Positions 49,491 to 58,107 of a stretch of 64,000 nucleotides of DNA are shown here, piece by piece. Both the position numbers and the translations under genes were made by a program. The stretch is from Methanofollis sp. UBA420 (lineage in GTDB: Archaea > Halobacteriota > Methanomicrobia > Methanomicrobiales > Methanofollaceae). The DNA is taken from NCBI RefSeq assembly GCF_002498315.1, contig NZ_DAGX01000005.1, positions 254,335 to 318,334 of the forward strand, written 5' to 3'. The notes beneath the pieces were generated by a model. That model was not told the DNA's origin, made no database searches, and saw only the letters and a program-made list of their open reading frames with translations. The number at the start of each line of letters is the position of its first letter. Position 1 is the stretch's first letter.

Positions 49491-49955
49491 ATGGCACAGA
49501 AACGTGGATTTTACTCATTCTGGAGAGATTTCGACGAGGTGATGAACGAGATGCGGGCAGAGATGGAAGGCCGCTTCCAATCCCTTCTCGCCGAGTCGGC
49601 ACCGGCCCGCGCCCTCCCCATGCTCAGGGGAGAAGGGCCGAGGGTGGACGTCTATGCTCACGAAGACGAGGTGATCGTCGTCGCGGATCTCCCGGGCGCC
49701 GAGAAGGAGAACATCTCGCTACGGCTCATCAACCCGCGGCTCCTTGAGATTGCAGCCGTCCAGAAGGAAGAGAGGGAGGGCGGCGAGGAGGGATATGTCA
49801 TGCGGGAGCGTTTCTACGGGACCATGAAAAGGGTGGTATCTCTTCCGGCCGAGGTCAGGGAGGAAAGCGCGAGCGCCACCTTCAAGAACGGCGTCCTCGA
49901 GGTCCACTTCAAGAAGGCGGAGGTCGAGAAGGGTGCGGTCATCCCGATCGAGTAA
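49491..49955 (+). CDS. hsp20: Small heat shock protein Hsp20
   Basis: 154 residues. The alpha-crystallin domain spans about 45-150: VDVYAHEDEVIVVADLPGAEKENISLRL, RERFYGTMKRVVSLPAEV, then ASATFKNGVLEVHFKK, with the A..KNGVL signature and a C-terminal IPI-like anchor (VIPIE). It is an ATP-independent holdase. GGAGAAGAG precedes the ATG. Its promoter carries a heat-shock-type palindrome. Confidence 0.95.
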   Translation: MAQKRGFYSFWRDFDEVMNEMRAEMEGRFQSLLAESAPARALPMLRGEGPRVDVYAHEDEVIVVADLPGAEKENISLRLINPRLLEIAAVQKEEREGGEEGYVMRERFYGTMKRVVSLPAEVREESASATFKNGVLEVHFKKAEVEKGAVIPIE

Positions 49956-49971
49956 CCGCCAATTCTCCCTC

Positions 49972-49978
49972 TTTTTTT
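49972..49978 (+). terminator. Poly-T terminator of hsp20
   Basis: Seven T begin 17 bases after the stop codon, ahead of the promoter of the CBS-ParB gene. Confidence 0.5.
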
Positions 49979-49986
49979 CGTAAACA

Positions 49987-49994
49987 CTATATAT
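49987..49994 (+). promoter_or_regulatory. TATA box of the CBS-ParB gene
   Basis: CTATATAT lies about 35 bases before the ATG at 50029, giving a leader of roughly ten bases. Confidence 0.55.
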
Positions 49995-50028
49995 CACCGA
50001 ATCCTTGATGTAGCCTTGGTTACAAGAG

Positions 50029-50823
50029 ATGTTAATGGATAAAAAGCGGGTCAAGGATTACATGACCTATGATGTCGTCACCGTCGGCGCCAACGAAACG
50101 GCCAAGGACGTCATCGACAAGATCCAGAAGACCAAACACGACGGTTTCCCGGTCGTCAACGATAAAAAAGAGGTCGTGGGCTATATCTCCGCCCGGGACC
50201 TCCTGACGATCCACCCGGGAACGCCGGTCGAGCGGGTCATGAGCCGCCATCTCATCGTTGCCGACCCGGAGATGAGCGTCAACGACGCCGCCCGCGTGAT
50301 CTTCAGGTCAGGGATCCAGAAACTCCCGGTGGTGGACGAGAACAACCACCTGATCGGGATCATCTCGAATGCCGACGTGATCAGATCCCAGATCGAGCAT
50401 GTCTCCCCGGAGAAGGTCTACAATTTTATGGACACGCTCAGGCGCCTCCACGGCATTGAACCGACCCTGTCGCGGGGTTTCGTCCCCATCGACCAGCTCC
50501 TCCCCACCCAGGCAAAGATATACGAGGACGAACTGGAGGGGAGGATATACGAGATCAAGAAGGGCCTGGCCGAACCCCTGATCGTGGTGAAGCGCCCGGG
50601 CCGTTACATCCTTGTCGACGGCCACCACCGTGCAATCGCCGCAAAGAGGCTTGGGTACAAGACCCTCGACGCCTATATCATCAATGTCACCGAGAATTTT
50701 GAGCTTGGCATGGAGAGGACCGCCCACGCCCAGAACCTCAGGACCCTCGACGACATCAAGGTCATGGACTATGCCCGTCACCCCCTCGTCGCCGTCACCC
50801 ACCGCCTGGTGCGGCAGAGTTAG
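50029..50823 (+). CDS. CBS-pair and ParB-like domain fusion protein
   Basis: 264 residues; the ATG at 50035 is an alternative start. Two CBS domains (1-120; MTYDVVTVGANETAKDVIDKI, VMSRHLIVADPEMSVNDAARVI, KLPVVDENNHLIGIIS) are joined to a ParB-like nuclease/CTPase domain (about 140-250; PIDQLLPTQAKIYEDELEGRIYEIKKGLAEPLIVVKRPGRYILVDGHHRAIAAKRLG). The GHHRAIA box matches the ParB/Srx fold. CBS pairs bind adenine nucleotides, so the ParB-like part may be regulated by energy state. The cellular role is unknown. Confidence 0.85.
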   Translation: MLMDKKRVKDYMTYDVVTVGANETAKDVIDKIQKTKHDGFPVVNDKKEVVGYISARDLLTIHPGTPVERVMSRHLIVADPEMSVNDAARVIFRSGIQKLPVVDENNHLIGIISNADVIRSQIEHVSPEKVYNFMDTLRRLHGIEPTLSRGFVPIDQLLPTQAKIYEDELEGRIYEIKKGLAEPLIVVKRPGRYILVDGHHRAIAAKRLGYKTLDAYIINVTENFELGMERTAHAQNLRTLDDIKVMDYARHPLVAVTHRLVRQS

Positions 50824-51281
50824 AGGGTCGTCCGGAGAGGACCCGCGTATTCTTTTTTTCAGGCTCTAGAGAAACCCTCATTCTCGGGTCGATATGTTCT
50901 TGGTGATCCCATGATCTCCATCAGGGACACCGATCAACCGCCTTTCCCTCAAAACAGGATTTTCATCCGATGCAGGAAATCAAATCCTGCAAAGCTCTTA
51001 TGACTGCCATCCCATAATCAGACGCCGGGGGTTTCACCCCCGGACCCCCTGCCATCAGGATAGAGTGGGGGATGGGAGAGCGCGGGAAAGAAGGTGGATC
51101 GAGAGAGGAGAGTACGAAGAACAGGTGGGTCCCTACAGCAATACCCTGCCTATCCTGCACCGGGGGGTCGGGGGGCGGTAGTCCCCCGGCGCGGGAAACC
51201 AATCCACTAACCGTCCCACATTCTCAAAACGGGGACTGCCGCCCATACGACTGCAGCCCCATCAAAAAAAGGTGAGGCCCC
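50824..51281. other. Gene-free region holding repeat copy D
   Basis: 458 bases between convergent genes. A poly-T terminator lies at 50853-50859. Then CCCTCAT (50875-50881), GGTCGATATGTTCTTGGTGATCCCATGA and CATCAGGGA (a degenerate arm). GCCGGGGGTTTCACCCCCGG (near 51023) is a hairpin. CCTATCCTGCACCGGGG and GGTAGTCCCCCGG (51148-51190) match copies B and C. Confidence 0.6.
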
Positions 51282-52460
51282 TCACGACCCCTCATAGCGC
51301 ACGTCATATTTGTCGTTGAGGACATGCTCCTTGACGACAGACCCGTCGGGCACGATCACCTCGGGCCAGAGGCGGGTGCCCGAGTGGATGGTCACCCTAT
51401 TCTGGATGACGCTCCGGGGGCCGATGACCGTGTCGTTCTCGATGGAGCACCCGTCACCGACGATGGTTTCATTGTCCAGGATCGCCCCCGAGACTGTGGT
51501 TCCATTGCCGATGACGACCTGGTTGTAGATGGAGGCAGAGAAGATCTTCGCGTTGCTCTTGATCACGCAGTCCTCCCCGATGCTTGTGTACGGGCCGATG
51601 AGGACATTGCTCTCGATGGTTGTCCCCCTGCCGATCGAGACCGGGCCGATGATCTGGGAGTTGTTCCCGAGAGAGAGGGAACCGCCGAGGGAGACAGGGC
51701 CAACGATCTTCGCACCCTTCACATGGAGGTCGCCGGAGATGTTCGTCGTCGTGATCTCCTGGAGTTTCCAGCGCTCTGCCTGCCGCAGGGACCGCGGGCT
51801 GCCCACATCGCTCCAGTTGCCGCGGGCAAGCCAGGCGCGGATGGTCTTCCCCTCACCAAGGAGACGCGGGAAGACATCCCTCGCGAAGTCCACCTTCTCG
51901 CCTGTCGGGATATAGTCGAAGATCTCCGGGCTGCAGACGTACATCCCTGTCGAGGCGAGATTCGAGAAGATCTCGCCTGGGCCGGGCTTCTCTTTGAAGC
52001 GCTTGATGCAATAGTTCACGTCGATCTCGGCGATGCCGTATTCCGAGGGGTCGTCGATGGAGATGAGTCCGATGGTGGCGATAGCATCGCGTTTCAGGTG
52101 CTCACGGTAGAACTCCAGAAGGTTGAGGTCTGCCACATGGTCGCCGCCGACCACCAGGAAGGGAGCGCCGTCAAGAAACTGCTGGGCGTTCTTGACGCTT
52201 CCGGCCGTCCCGAGCTTGATGTCCTCGTGGACATAGGTGATCTCGGCGCCGAAGAGCGAACCGTCGCCGAGGGCCTGCTCGATATCGTCCCCCTTGTAGC
52301 CGAGGGTGATGACCATCTCGGTAAAGCCGAGATTGGCCAGGTGGGTGACGAGATGGGTGATCGAGGGCCGGTTCACGATAGGGATGCAGGGCTTGGGCCG
52401 CTCAAAAGTGAGCGGGCGGAGGCGGGTCCCTTCTCCCCCGCACATGATGCAAACCTTCAT
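51282..52460 (-). CDS. Sugar nucleotidyltransferase with left-handed beta-helix (GlmU/ManC-like)
   Basis: 392 residues. The nucleotidyltransferase domain (about 1-235) has CGGEGTRLRPLTFERPKPCIPIVNRP and VVGGDHVADLN. The C-terminal part (about 240-375) is a hexapeptide left-handed beta-helix (IVGPVSLGGSLSLGNNSQIIGPVSIGRGTTIESNVLIGP). It joins a sugar-1-phosphate to NTP for cell-surface glycans. Archaeal versions act on mannose-, glucose- or N-acetylglucosamine-1-phosphate; the substrate cannot be told here. Confidence 0.88.
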   Translation of the reverse strand: MKVCIMCGGEGTRLRPLTFERPKPCIPIVNRPSITHLVTHLANLGFTEMVITLGYKGDDIEQALGDGSLFGAEITYVHEDIKLGTAGSVKNAQQFLDGAPFLVVGGDHVADLNLLEFYREHLKRDAIATIGLISIDDPSEYGIAEIDVNYCIKRFKEKPGPGEIFSNLASTGMYVCSPEIFDYIPTGEKVDFARDVFPRLLGEGKTIRAWLARGNWSDVGSPRSLRQAERWKLQEITTTNISGDLHVKGAKIVGPVSLGGSLSLGNNSQIIGPVSIGRGTTIESNVLIGPYTSIGEDCVIKSNAKIFSASIYNQVVIGNGTTVSGAILDNETIVGDGCSIENDTVIGPRSVIQNRVTIHSGTRLWPEVIVPDGSVVKEHVLNDKYDVRYEGS

Positions 52461-52540
52461 AGTGAAGAAGAATAGCGCGAAAAACCATTTGAACCTACTG
52501 GAGAGGAAAAGGCTATTGGCCGGCCGGGAGAGTACGAGGT

Positions 52541-53035
52541 ATGAGAGAAGAGCCCTTCACCTGCACCCTCTGCGGCAGATGCTGCATGGGCTTCGGGCGC
52601 TCTGTCAGGATCCTGCGGCAGACCGGGCCGCAGGAGTTCAGGTGCACCGTCGCGATCACCGGGGAGACATTCACGGCGAGGGTGGAGGATCGCTACCTCC
52701 CGGCCTTCAGACGCCCGTCTGTCCAGTGGACCAACCCTGCCGCCTGCCCCTTCCTGAGGGCGGAGAAGGGGACGTACGTCTGCACGGTCCACGCCTCCCG
52801 CCCGTCGTTCTGCCGGGACTTCGCCTGCTGCAGGATGCGGGTGCTGCGCGCCGGCGGGGTCGTCGGCGAACTGAAAGGAAGGCTCGACCTCAGGACAGAC
52901 GACCCGGTTTTAAAGGCCCTGTGGGAGAAAGAGGTCGTCCCCCGTGCAGGCGATGCCGGGGACGCCTGGCACGCCGACGCCGACCGGGTCCTCGGGGACG
53001 CCGGGTACGTGGCAGTGTGGTACAGGGAGGGGTGA
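52541..53035 (+). CDS. YkgJ-family Cys-cluster protein
   Basis: 164 residues. CTLCGRCCMGFGRSVRI at the N-terminus and NPAACPFL, CTVHASRPSFCRDFACCRM later give the Cys pattern of the YkgJ/CxxCxxCC family, which may bind zinc or Fe-S. No function is proven for the family. The next gene, another Cys-containing protein, starts one base after its stop, so the two form a pair. Confidence 0.8.
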   Translation: MREEPFTCTLCGRCCMGFGRSVRILRQTGPQEFRCTVAITGETFTARVEDRYLPAFRRPSVQWTNPAACPFLRAEKGTYVCTVHASRPSFCRDFACCRMRVLRAGGVVGELKGRLDLRTDDPVLKALWEKEVVPRAGDAGDAWHADADRVLGDAGYVAVWYREG

Positions 53036-53036
53036 C

Positions 53037-53288
53037 ATGCGGGTGCTGAAGGTCGAAAAAGGGGCAGTCCCCTGTCAGGCAGGGGCGACACGGACGCTGG
53101 ACAACTGCCGGTTCTGCGTCCATTCGGTACGGCTCTGCGAGGACGGGGAGTGGGTGACCTCGCCTGCCCGCGCCTACTGCATGCTGAAGCGGGCGATCAG
53201 GGCGGTGAACATGGAGAGGGTGAGCGCCGTGGAGTGCGACGACGACGGCAGCGAGGGCTTCAGGAGCATCATGTCGATCATCAGTTAG
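53037..53288 (+). CDS. Small Cys-containing protein of unknown function
   Basis: 83 residues from the ATG at 53037, set by GGGAGGGGTGAC upstream. Five Cys (CQAG, CRFCVH, LCED, YCML) plus one near the C-terminus, without a recognised family. Coupled to the YkgJ-like gene, it may share its metal-related role (inference). Confidence 0.6.
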   Translation: MRVLKVEKGAVPCQAGATRTLDNCRFCVHSVRLCEDGEWVTSPARAYCMLKRAIRAVNMERVSAVECDDDGSEGFRSIMSIIS

Positions 53289-53304
53289 TCCTGACGATCA
53301 TCGG

Positions 53305-53652
53305 TCACTCTTTTCTTTTCATCAGGTAGTCCCAGATGTTCCTCGTCTGGTACGGGACGCACCTGGCTTCCTTGCAGTAATCCGACTCGATGGTGTGATG
53401 GATCAGCCGGAGTTCGTCGCGCATGTGCTGCACGATCTCTTTGAGCCCGTCTATCTCGCGCCGGATCTGCATAAACTCCTCGAATGCCCGCTGCTTCTTG
53501 ATCTCGATCTCTTTGCCGCTCTCAAGGCTTGCAAAGCCCGTCTCAATCAGTTCAAGGATCGCTTCATTCCGTTCGATCGAATGTTTTTTCGCAAAGGCGT
53601 CGATGCTATCGAGCATCTCCGGGTCGAGGGTAAAAGAACACCGCATCACCAT
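53305..53652 (-). CDS. Ribbon-helix-helix-type DNA-binding protein with coiled coil
   Basis: 115 residues. MRCSFTLDPEMLDSIDAFAKKHSIERNEAILELIETG is a CopG/MetJ-like ribbon-helix-helix. A coiled coil (about 45-85; IEIKKQRAFEEFMQIRREIDGLKEIVQHMRDE) and a Cys pair (YCKEARC) follow. It is probably a dimeric transcription regulator. It sits immediately downstream of cobQ on the same strand, 65 bases apart. Confidence 0.7.
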   Translation of the reverse strand: MVMRCSFTLDPEMLDSIDAFAKKHSIERNEAILELIETGFASLESGKEIEIKKQRAFEEFMQIRREIDGLKEIVQHMRDELRLIHHTIESDYCKEARCVPYQTRNIWDYLMKRKE

Positions 53653-53717
53653 ACTCTCTCACTCCGCAGCCGGGTCTCCGGACACAGTATTGAGAGTACG
53701 TTCCCTGCCGGCATAAA

Positions 53718-55169
53718 TCATTGTACCCTCCCGAGAGCAAGCCCGACAATATGTTCCATATCCAGGTGCCTCTCCAGAAGGGCGGCGAGGTCGTCGTACG
53801 GGTCTCTGAAAACGTCTTCTTCCTCGATCTCCAGCCCTTTTCTCCCGGCAAGATACGAGAGAAGGGCGGCGGCAGCAGGGGGGCGGGTGAAGATGCCGTG
53901 GAGATAGGTTCCAAAGACGAGGCCGTCGTCACTCACCGCACCGTCGCCGTCGAAGGCCTCCCTGCAAACGCCCCTCCGGCTTTCGCCCATGTGGATCTCG
54001 TAGCCTTCCACCTCGCCAAACCGGGTGAGGATAGGCGGGACAGGAGCGGCATGGGTCCGTACCTGGCGGGTCGTCTTCCTGTAGGCCGAGAAGGTGGTCG
54101 AGACATCGAGGAGGCCGAGCCCCTCTGCCTCGGCAGGTTCTCCCGACTCATAACCGGCATCGACAAGGTGCGTCCCGAGCATCTGGTAACCGCCGCAGAT
54201 CCCGATGACGGGCACGCCTGCCGCCCGCATGCGGCATATCTCGTCGGCAGTTCCTGCGGCACGGAGGACGGCAAGGTCGTCAATGGTGTTCTTGGTGCCC
54301 GGGAGGATGATGCAGTCGTAACCCGCGAGAGACTCGCCCGGCCTGACATAGGTGACCGCGGCATGGCGTTCGAGGAGTTCGAAGTCGGTGAAGTTCGCGA
54401 TATGGGGAAGCTTGATGACGGCGATCCTGATGGGGTTGTCCCGTGCCTGCTTGTCCTCGATGGAGAGGGAATCCTCCGAGGCGATGCCAAGGTCGGCGTA
54501 CGGGACGACACCGAGGACCGGGACGCCACAGAGATCCTCCAGCGCCTTCACCCCGCTGTCGAAGAGAGAAGGGTCTCCCCTGAACTTGTTGACGATGATC
54601 CCGGCGACAAGCGGGCGGACGTCCTCAGGGAGGAGGGATATGGTGCCGAAGGCCTGGGCAAAAACCCCGCCGCGCTCGATGTCGGCGACAAGGATGATCG
54701 GGAGGCGGAGTTCCCGGGCAAGCCGCATATTGGCAATGTCGCGGTCATAGAGGTTGACTTCGGCCGCACCGCCGGCGCCTTCGACGACAACAGTGCCATA
54801 GCGCACTTCCAACACCCGAAATGCGTCGACCGCCTGTTCGAGGAGTGCGTCAGTCTCCCGGTAATATTCTCCGATCTGTACGTCCTTATAGGGATGCCCG
54901 AAGAGGACGACCTGCGAGACCATGTCCCCCTTCGGCTTGAGGAGGACCGGGTTCATCTCCGCGGCGGGTTCGATGCCCGCAGCCCTCGCCTGCTCAGCCT
55001 GGGCGATCCCGATCTCGGCGCCGTCGGCCGTCACCCAGGAGTTGAGGCTCATGTTCTGGGACTTAAAAGGGGCGTTCGTAATCCGGCGGTTTCTGAGGGC
55101 CCGGCAGAGCCCTGCGACTATCGTGCTCTTGCCGACATGGGAGGCGGTCCCGAGGACCATCAGCGACAT
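53718..55169 (-). CDS. cobQ: Cobyric acid synthase CobQ/CbiP
   Basis: 483 residues. The dethiobiotin-synthetase-like N-terminal domain starts LGTASHVGKSTIVAGLCRAL and has KSQNMSLNSWVT. The class I glutaminase domain has IGICGGYQMLG with the nucleophile Cys and a downstream His in TYLHGIF. It amidates four side chains of adenosylcobyrinic diamide in corrinoid synthesis, which methanogens need for methyl transfer. It appears monocistronic apart from the regulator downstream. Confidence 0.95.
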   Translation of the reverse strand: MSLMVLGTASHVGKSTIVAGLCRALRNRRITNAPFKSQNMSLNSWVTADGAEIGIAQAEQARAAGIEPAAEMNPVLLKPKGDMVSQVVLFGHPYKDVQIGEYYRETDALLEQAVDAFRVLEVRYGTVVVEGAGGAAEVNLYDRDIANMRLARELRLPIILVADIERGGVFAQAFGTISLLPEDVRPLVAGIIVNKFRGDPSLFDSGVKALEDLCGVPVLGVVPYADLGIASEDSLSIEDKQARDNPIRIAVIKLPHIANFTDFELLERHAAVTYVRPGESLAGYDCIILPGTKNTIDDLAVLRAAGTADEICRMRAAGVPVIGICGGYQMLGTHLVDAGYESGEPAEAEGLGLLDVSTTFSAYRKTTRQVRTHAAPVPPILTRFGEVEGYEIHMGESRRGVCREAFDGDGAVSDDGLVFGTYLHGIFTRPPAAAALLSYLAGRKGLEIEEEDVFRDPYDDLAALLERHLDMEHIVGLALGRVQ

Positions 55170-55282
55170 CGATCTCTGGTTTGTTGTCAGAGCGGATAAC
55201 GGGTGCGATCAGAAGGGGAGGAGAGCCACATCGGTCACCTCAAAATACATATTCACCGGATGGAAAGGATATTCATGCCAAG

Positions 55283-55290
55283 AAATATAT
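55283..55290 (+). promoter_or_regulatory. TATA box of the aIF1 gene
   Basis: AAATATAT lies about 25 bases ahead of the ATG at 55315, predicting a nearly leaderless transcript. Confidence 0.6.
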
Positions 55291-55314
55291 AACGAGAACT
55301 TGAAGGTATAACTA

Positions 55315-55620
55315 ATGAATGGTGGGATATGTCCCAAATGCGGACTACCAAAGGAACTGTGTATCTGTGAGGAGGTCGCAAAGGAACAGCAGAGGATTCA
55401 GGTCAAGATCAATAAACGCCGATACGGGAAAGAAGTCACCATTATCGAAGGACTCGATCCCTACGACATCGACCTTGTAGACCTCACAAAATTCCTCAAA
55501 GCCAAACTTGCCTGCGGCGGGACTGTCAAGGACACGTCCATCGAGCTTCAGGGTAACCACAAGGAAAGAGTCAAGGAATTGCTGGCTAAGAAGGGGTATA
55601 AATTGGAACAGATCAATTAA
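55315..55620 (+). CDS. Translation initiation factor aIF1 (SUI1)
   Basis: 101 residues. An N-terminal zinc-knuckle (CPKCGLPKELCICEE, four Cys at 6, 9, 16 and 18) precedes the SUI1 fold (RRYGKEVTIIEGLDPYDIDLVDLTKFLKAKLACGGTVKDTSIELQGNHKERVKELL). It binds the small subunit and monitors start-codon selection. Monocistronic, it is followed by poly-T. Confidence 0.93.
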   Translation: MNGGICPKCGLPKELCICEEVAKEQQRIQVKINKRRYGKEVTIIEGLDPYDIDLVDLTKFLKAKLACGGTVKDTSIELQGNHKERVKELLAKKGYKLEQIN

Positions 55621-56143
55621 CCCCCGACCTTTTTAATACTTTTTTTAGTCCTGTAGAACCGCTCATGAAACAGAGTTTCAGGTGGTTCTTTGGAAAATTC
55701 CGCATGAATAGGTCATGGTACATCTCCATCTCTCTTCATGGAGGCCTCTCTGGTTCCCCGTCTCTATCTCACCAGGACGAATGACCTTCGCAAAAATCAG
55801 AGATTATTCTGGCTCAGGAGAATCGGGCATGAGCCGGGAGCACGTCTCAAGTATACTGCAGGAACTGTTTTTCATGGCAAACCCTCATGTTCCGGTAAAT
55901 GTATCTCCCCGATCCCATGAGGGGAAGTGCGGAGCCCCCTGCCTTCCATACAATCCAAACCGGGGGCTCCTCGAAGACCTGATGACCTTCGAGGGCGGGT
56001 GGCTGCGACTAGGGGGGCGTTCGAGAAGACCCAGGGATATAGCCCCACGGCACAGGCACCTCGAAACGGGAATTCTCGATCCCGTTCCCTGCCCTCTTCC
56101 GTCATGAAGCCGTGCCGGCAGCACGAAAAAAAGGGGACGGCCT
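55621..56143. other. Gene-free region with terminator and repeat copy E
   Basis: 523 bases between convergent genes. A T-rich terminator lies at 55630-55646. AAAAATCAGAGATTATTCT (near 55794) matches a block of copy A. CCCTCAT (55882-55888) pairs with ATGAGGGG (55917-55924). CTGCCTTCC, ACCGGGGGCTCC and TCGAAGACC (55938-55980) match copy B. A CGGGAATTCTCGATCCCG hairpin lies near 56067-56084. No gene is seen. Confidence 0.6.
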
Positions 56144-57181
56144 TCAGACCGCGAACCTGAAGAGAGCCCAGGCAATGATGAGCATGATGGCAGAGAACTT
56201 GAGACCTGCCGTCGCCCTACCCTCGCCCATCTGCCCGGCAACGAGGCCCGAGAAGAAGCCCATGACCATCGCGGAGTGGGAGAAGATCCTCTTGTAGAGG
56301 TCCATATCGACATTACCCATGAACTGGCTTCCTGCACCGGACGCCGACGCAGCGGCGCCAGCCTCGGCCATCGTCGTGAGGAAGGTGGACTCGAGGACCA
56401 CGATCACGAAGAGGAAGACGAAGAAGGCGATGAGGATGATCACCTCATAGATGATCATGTTGCTCGCCCGCTCTGTCTTCAGGTTGATGAACTCGTAACT
56501 ATCGCGCGCAGCCGCCCGGAGCACCTCGGAGATGTCGCCGCCTGCCTTGCTCGCCTTTGCGATGAGGTCGACAGAACGCTCGGCAAGGGGAGTCCCGATA
56601 CGCTGGCCGAAGTTATAAATTGCCTCGACAAAGGGGATGTTCCAGGACATGTCCACGTCGAGTTTCCTGATGTACGGCGTGAGCGTCCCATACTCGCCTC
56701 CAGCGACGATATGGATGGCATTGGGCAGGGTCATGCCCGCGTCGTTCATCCCGGCAACGTCCCTGAAAAAGTTCGGAAGCGCGTCTTCAAGGTTCTTCTC
56801 CCGCTTCCCCTCCCTGAAGTCGAGAATTGCGAGCGGGATCACCGGGATCAGGACGGTAAAGACGATGACATCGTCGATGAGGGTGGTGTTGAAGAGGGCC
56901 GACCATCCGTAATTGACGATGATCAGGGAGAAACCGACGATAAAGAAGAGGAATGAGAAGGGGACCGTCGCTATGAGGCTGTTGAGCGGCGTTTCCGTGA
57001 GCACCTGGACCGGGTGCTTCATGAACCGTCCAAAGCCCACCCGCGCCTTCCGCTGGTGCTCGATCTTATCGACGATCTGCATTTCCCGGTTCTCGTACCT
57101 TTCCAGTTCGGACGCCTTCACCTGGGCGTTGCCAGTTCCCCCACGATTGAAAAGGTCGTTAAAGAGTGACTTGAATCCCAT
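56144..57181 (-). CDS. TadC/FlaJ-like membrane platform protein
   Basis: 345 residues from the ATG at 57181, chosen because GGAGGTGTGAAA stands ahead of it; a GTG two codons earlier overlaps the upstream stop. A T2SS-F domain (about 130-265; LEDALPNFFRDVAGMNDAGMTLPNAI) lies between membrane helices at about 70-90, 100-120, 245-270 and 320-345. A charged N-terminal helix faces the cytoplasm. It pairs with the paralogue directly upstream as the inner-membrane base of a type IV filament machine. Confidence 0.85.
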   Translation of the reverse strand: MGFKSLFNDLFNRGGTGNAQVKASELERYENREMQIVDKIEHQRKARVGFGRFMKHPVQVLTETPLNSLIATVPFSFLFFIVGFSLIIVNYGWSALFNTTLIDDVIVFTVLIPVIPLAILDFREGKREKNLEDALPNFFRDVAGMNDAGMTLPNAIHIVAGGEYGTLTPYIRKLDVDMSWNIPFVEAIYNFGQRIGTPLAERSVDLIAKASKAGGDISEVLRAAARDSYEFINLKTERASNMIIYEVIILIAFFVFLFVIVVLESTFLTTMAEAGAAASASGAGSQFMGNVDMDLYKRIFSHSAMVMGFFSGLVAGQMGEGRATAGLKFSAIMLIIAWALFRFAV

Positions 57182-57183
57182 TT

Positions 57184-58107
57184 TCACACCTCCGGGGTCA
57201 TGGAACTGATCAGGATGATGAACATGATACTCCCGAACGGCACCATGAGATAGATGATGATCATCAGGAAGATCGGGTTCGAGTCGCCGCCGATGATCGA
57301 CATGATCGACTGCAGGATGATCAGGAAGAGGGTGCCGGCGACCATGGCCGTCACATAACTCTCGGCAATGAGTCCGAGGGTCTCAAGGAAAGTTTTCTGC
57401 TGCTGGTGGTTCTCGTTGCTGTACTGGACGGCCTTGTTCCTGAAGTACTCGGTGAGGTTCGCACCCGAGGAGATCGTCGCCATCGCACCCTGGAAAAATT
57501 CCTTCATCCTCGCACTCGGCGTAAAGGTCGAGGCGATACGCATCGCCTCGATGAGGTCCTTGCCGAACATGTCGATCTCACGGGAGATGTAGCGCGCCTC
57601 GACGGCGGTCTCCCCGTAGATCGGGCTCTGTCCGAGGAGCCTGAAGACCTCGGCAGGCGTGATGCCTGCAGTGGACATCGCCGTCACATAGTTGATCGCG
57701 TACGGGAGAGTGGCGTCGATGTTCCGCCGCCTGTTCCCGGACACGACCTTCGGGTAGATCAGGAAGGCAAAGTAGGTGAATCCCCCGAAGATGAGGAGAG
57801 AGAGAATGACGACGACCGTTGTCCCGATGAGGAGACGGTAGTCTGAAAATCCGTAAAAGAAGGAGGGCAACGCCCCTTTATAGGAGATCATCGAGGGTAT
57901 GTTCAGGAAGAAGGTGATCGCACCGAGCAGCACTGCCATGCCAAGGCCCGCAACGATGGAGGCGACATAGGCCGTCGAGAGGTACGCCTCGAAAGGGGTC
58001 TTCAGCCGCGCCTGCATCAGGTCGCTCCTCAGCTCAACATAATCTTCCCTTTTTTCCTTCACCCGCTGCCCGAGCAGGTTGAAACTGAACCGTTCAAAAC
58101 CATTCAT
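57184..58107 (-). CDS. TadB/FlaJ-like membrane platform protein
   Basis: 307 residues. Helices at about 47-70, 93-118, 246-270 and 280-300 enclose a T2SS-F domain (NIDATLPYAINYVTAMSTAGITPAEVFRLL). It is homologous to the next gene but clearly distinct, as TadB and TadC are. It overlaps the ATPase gene by four bases, so ATPase and platform are made together. Confidence 0.85.
   Translation of the reverse strand: MNGFERFSFNLLGQRVKEKREDYVELRSDLMQARLKTPFEAYLSTAYVASIVAGLGMAVLLGAITFFLNIPSMISYKGALPSFFYGFSDYRLLIGTTVVVILSLLIFGGFTYFAFLIYPKVVSGNRRRNIDATLPYAINYVTAMSTAGITPAEVFRLLGQSPIYGETAVEARYISREIDMFGKDLIEAMRIASTFTPSARMKEFFQGAMATISSGANLTEYFRNKAVQYSNENHQQQKTFLETLGLIAESYVTAMVAGTLFLIILQSIMSIIGGDSNPIFLMIIIYLMVPFGSIMFIILISSMTPEV

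Noticed and set aside
53721..55199. A 492-codon plus-strand frame opposite cobQ
   Set aside because: CobQ is unmistakable on the minus strand; the plus frame is a mirror of it.
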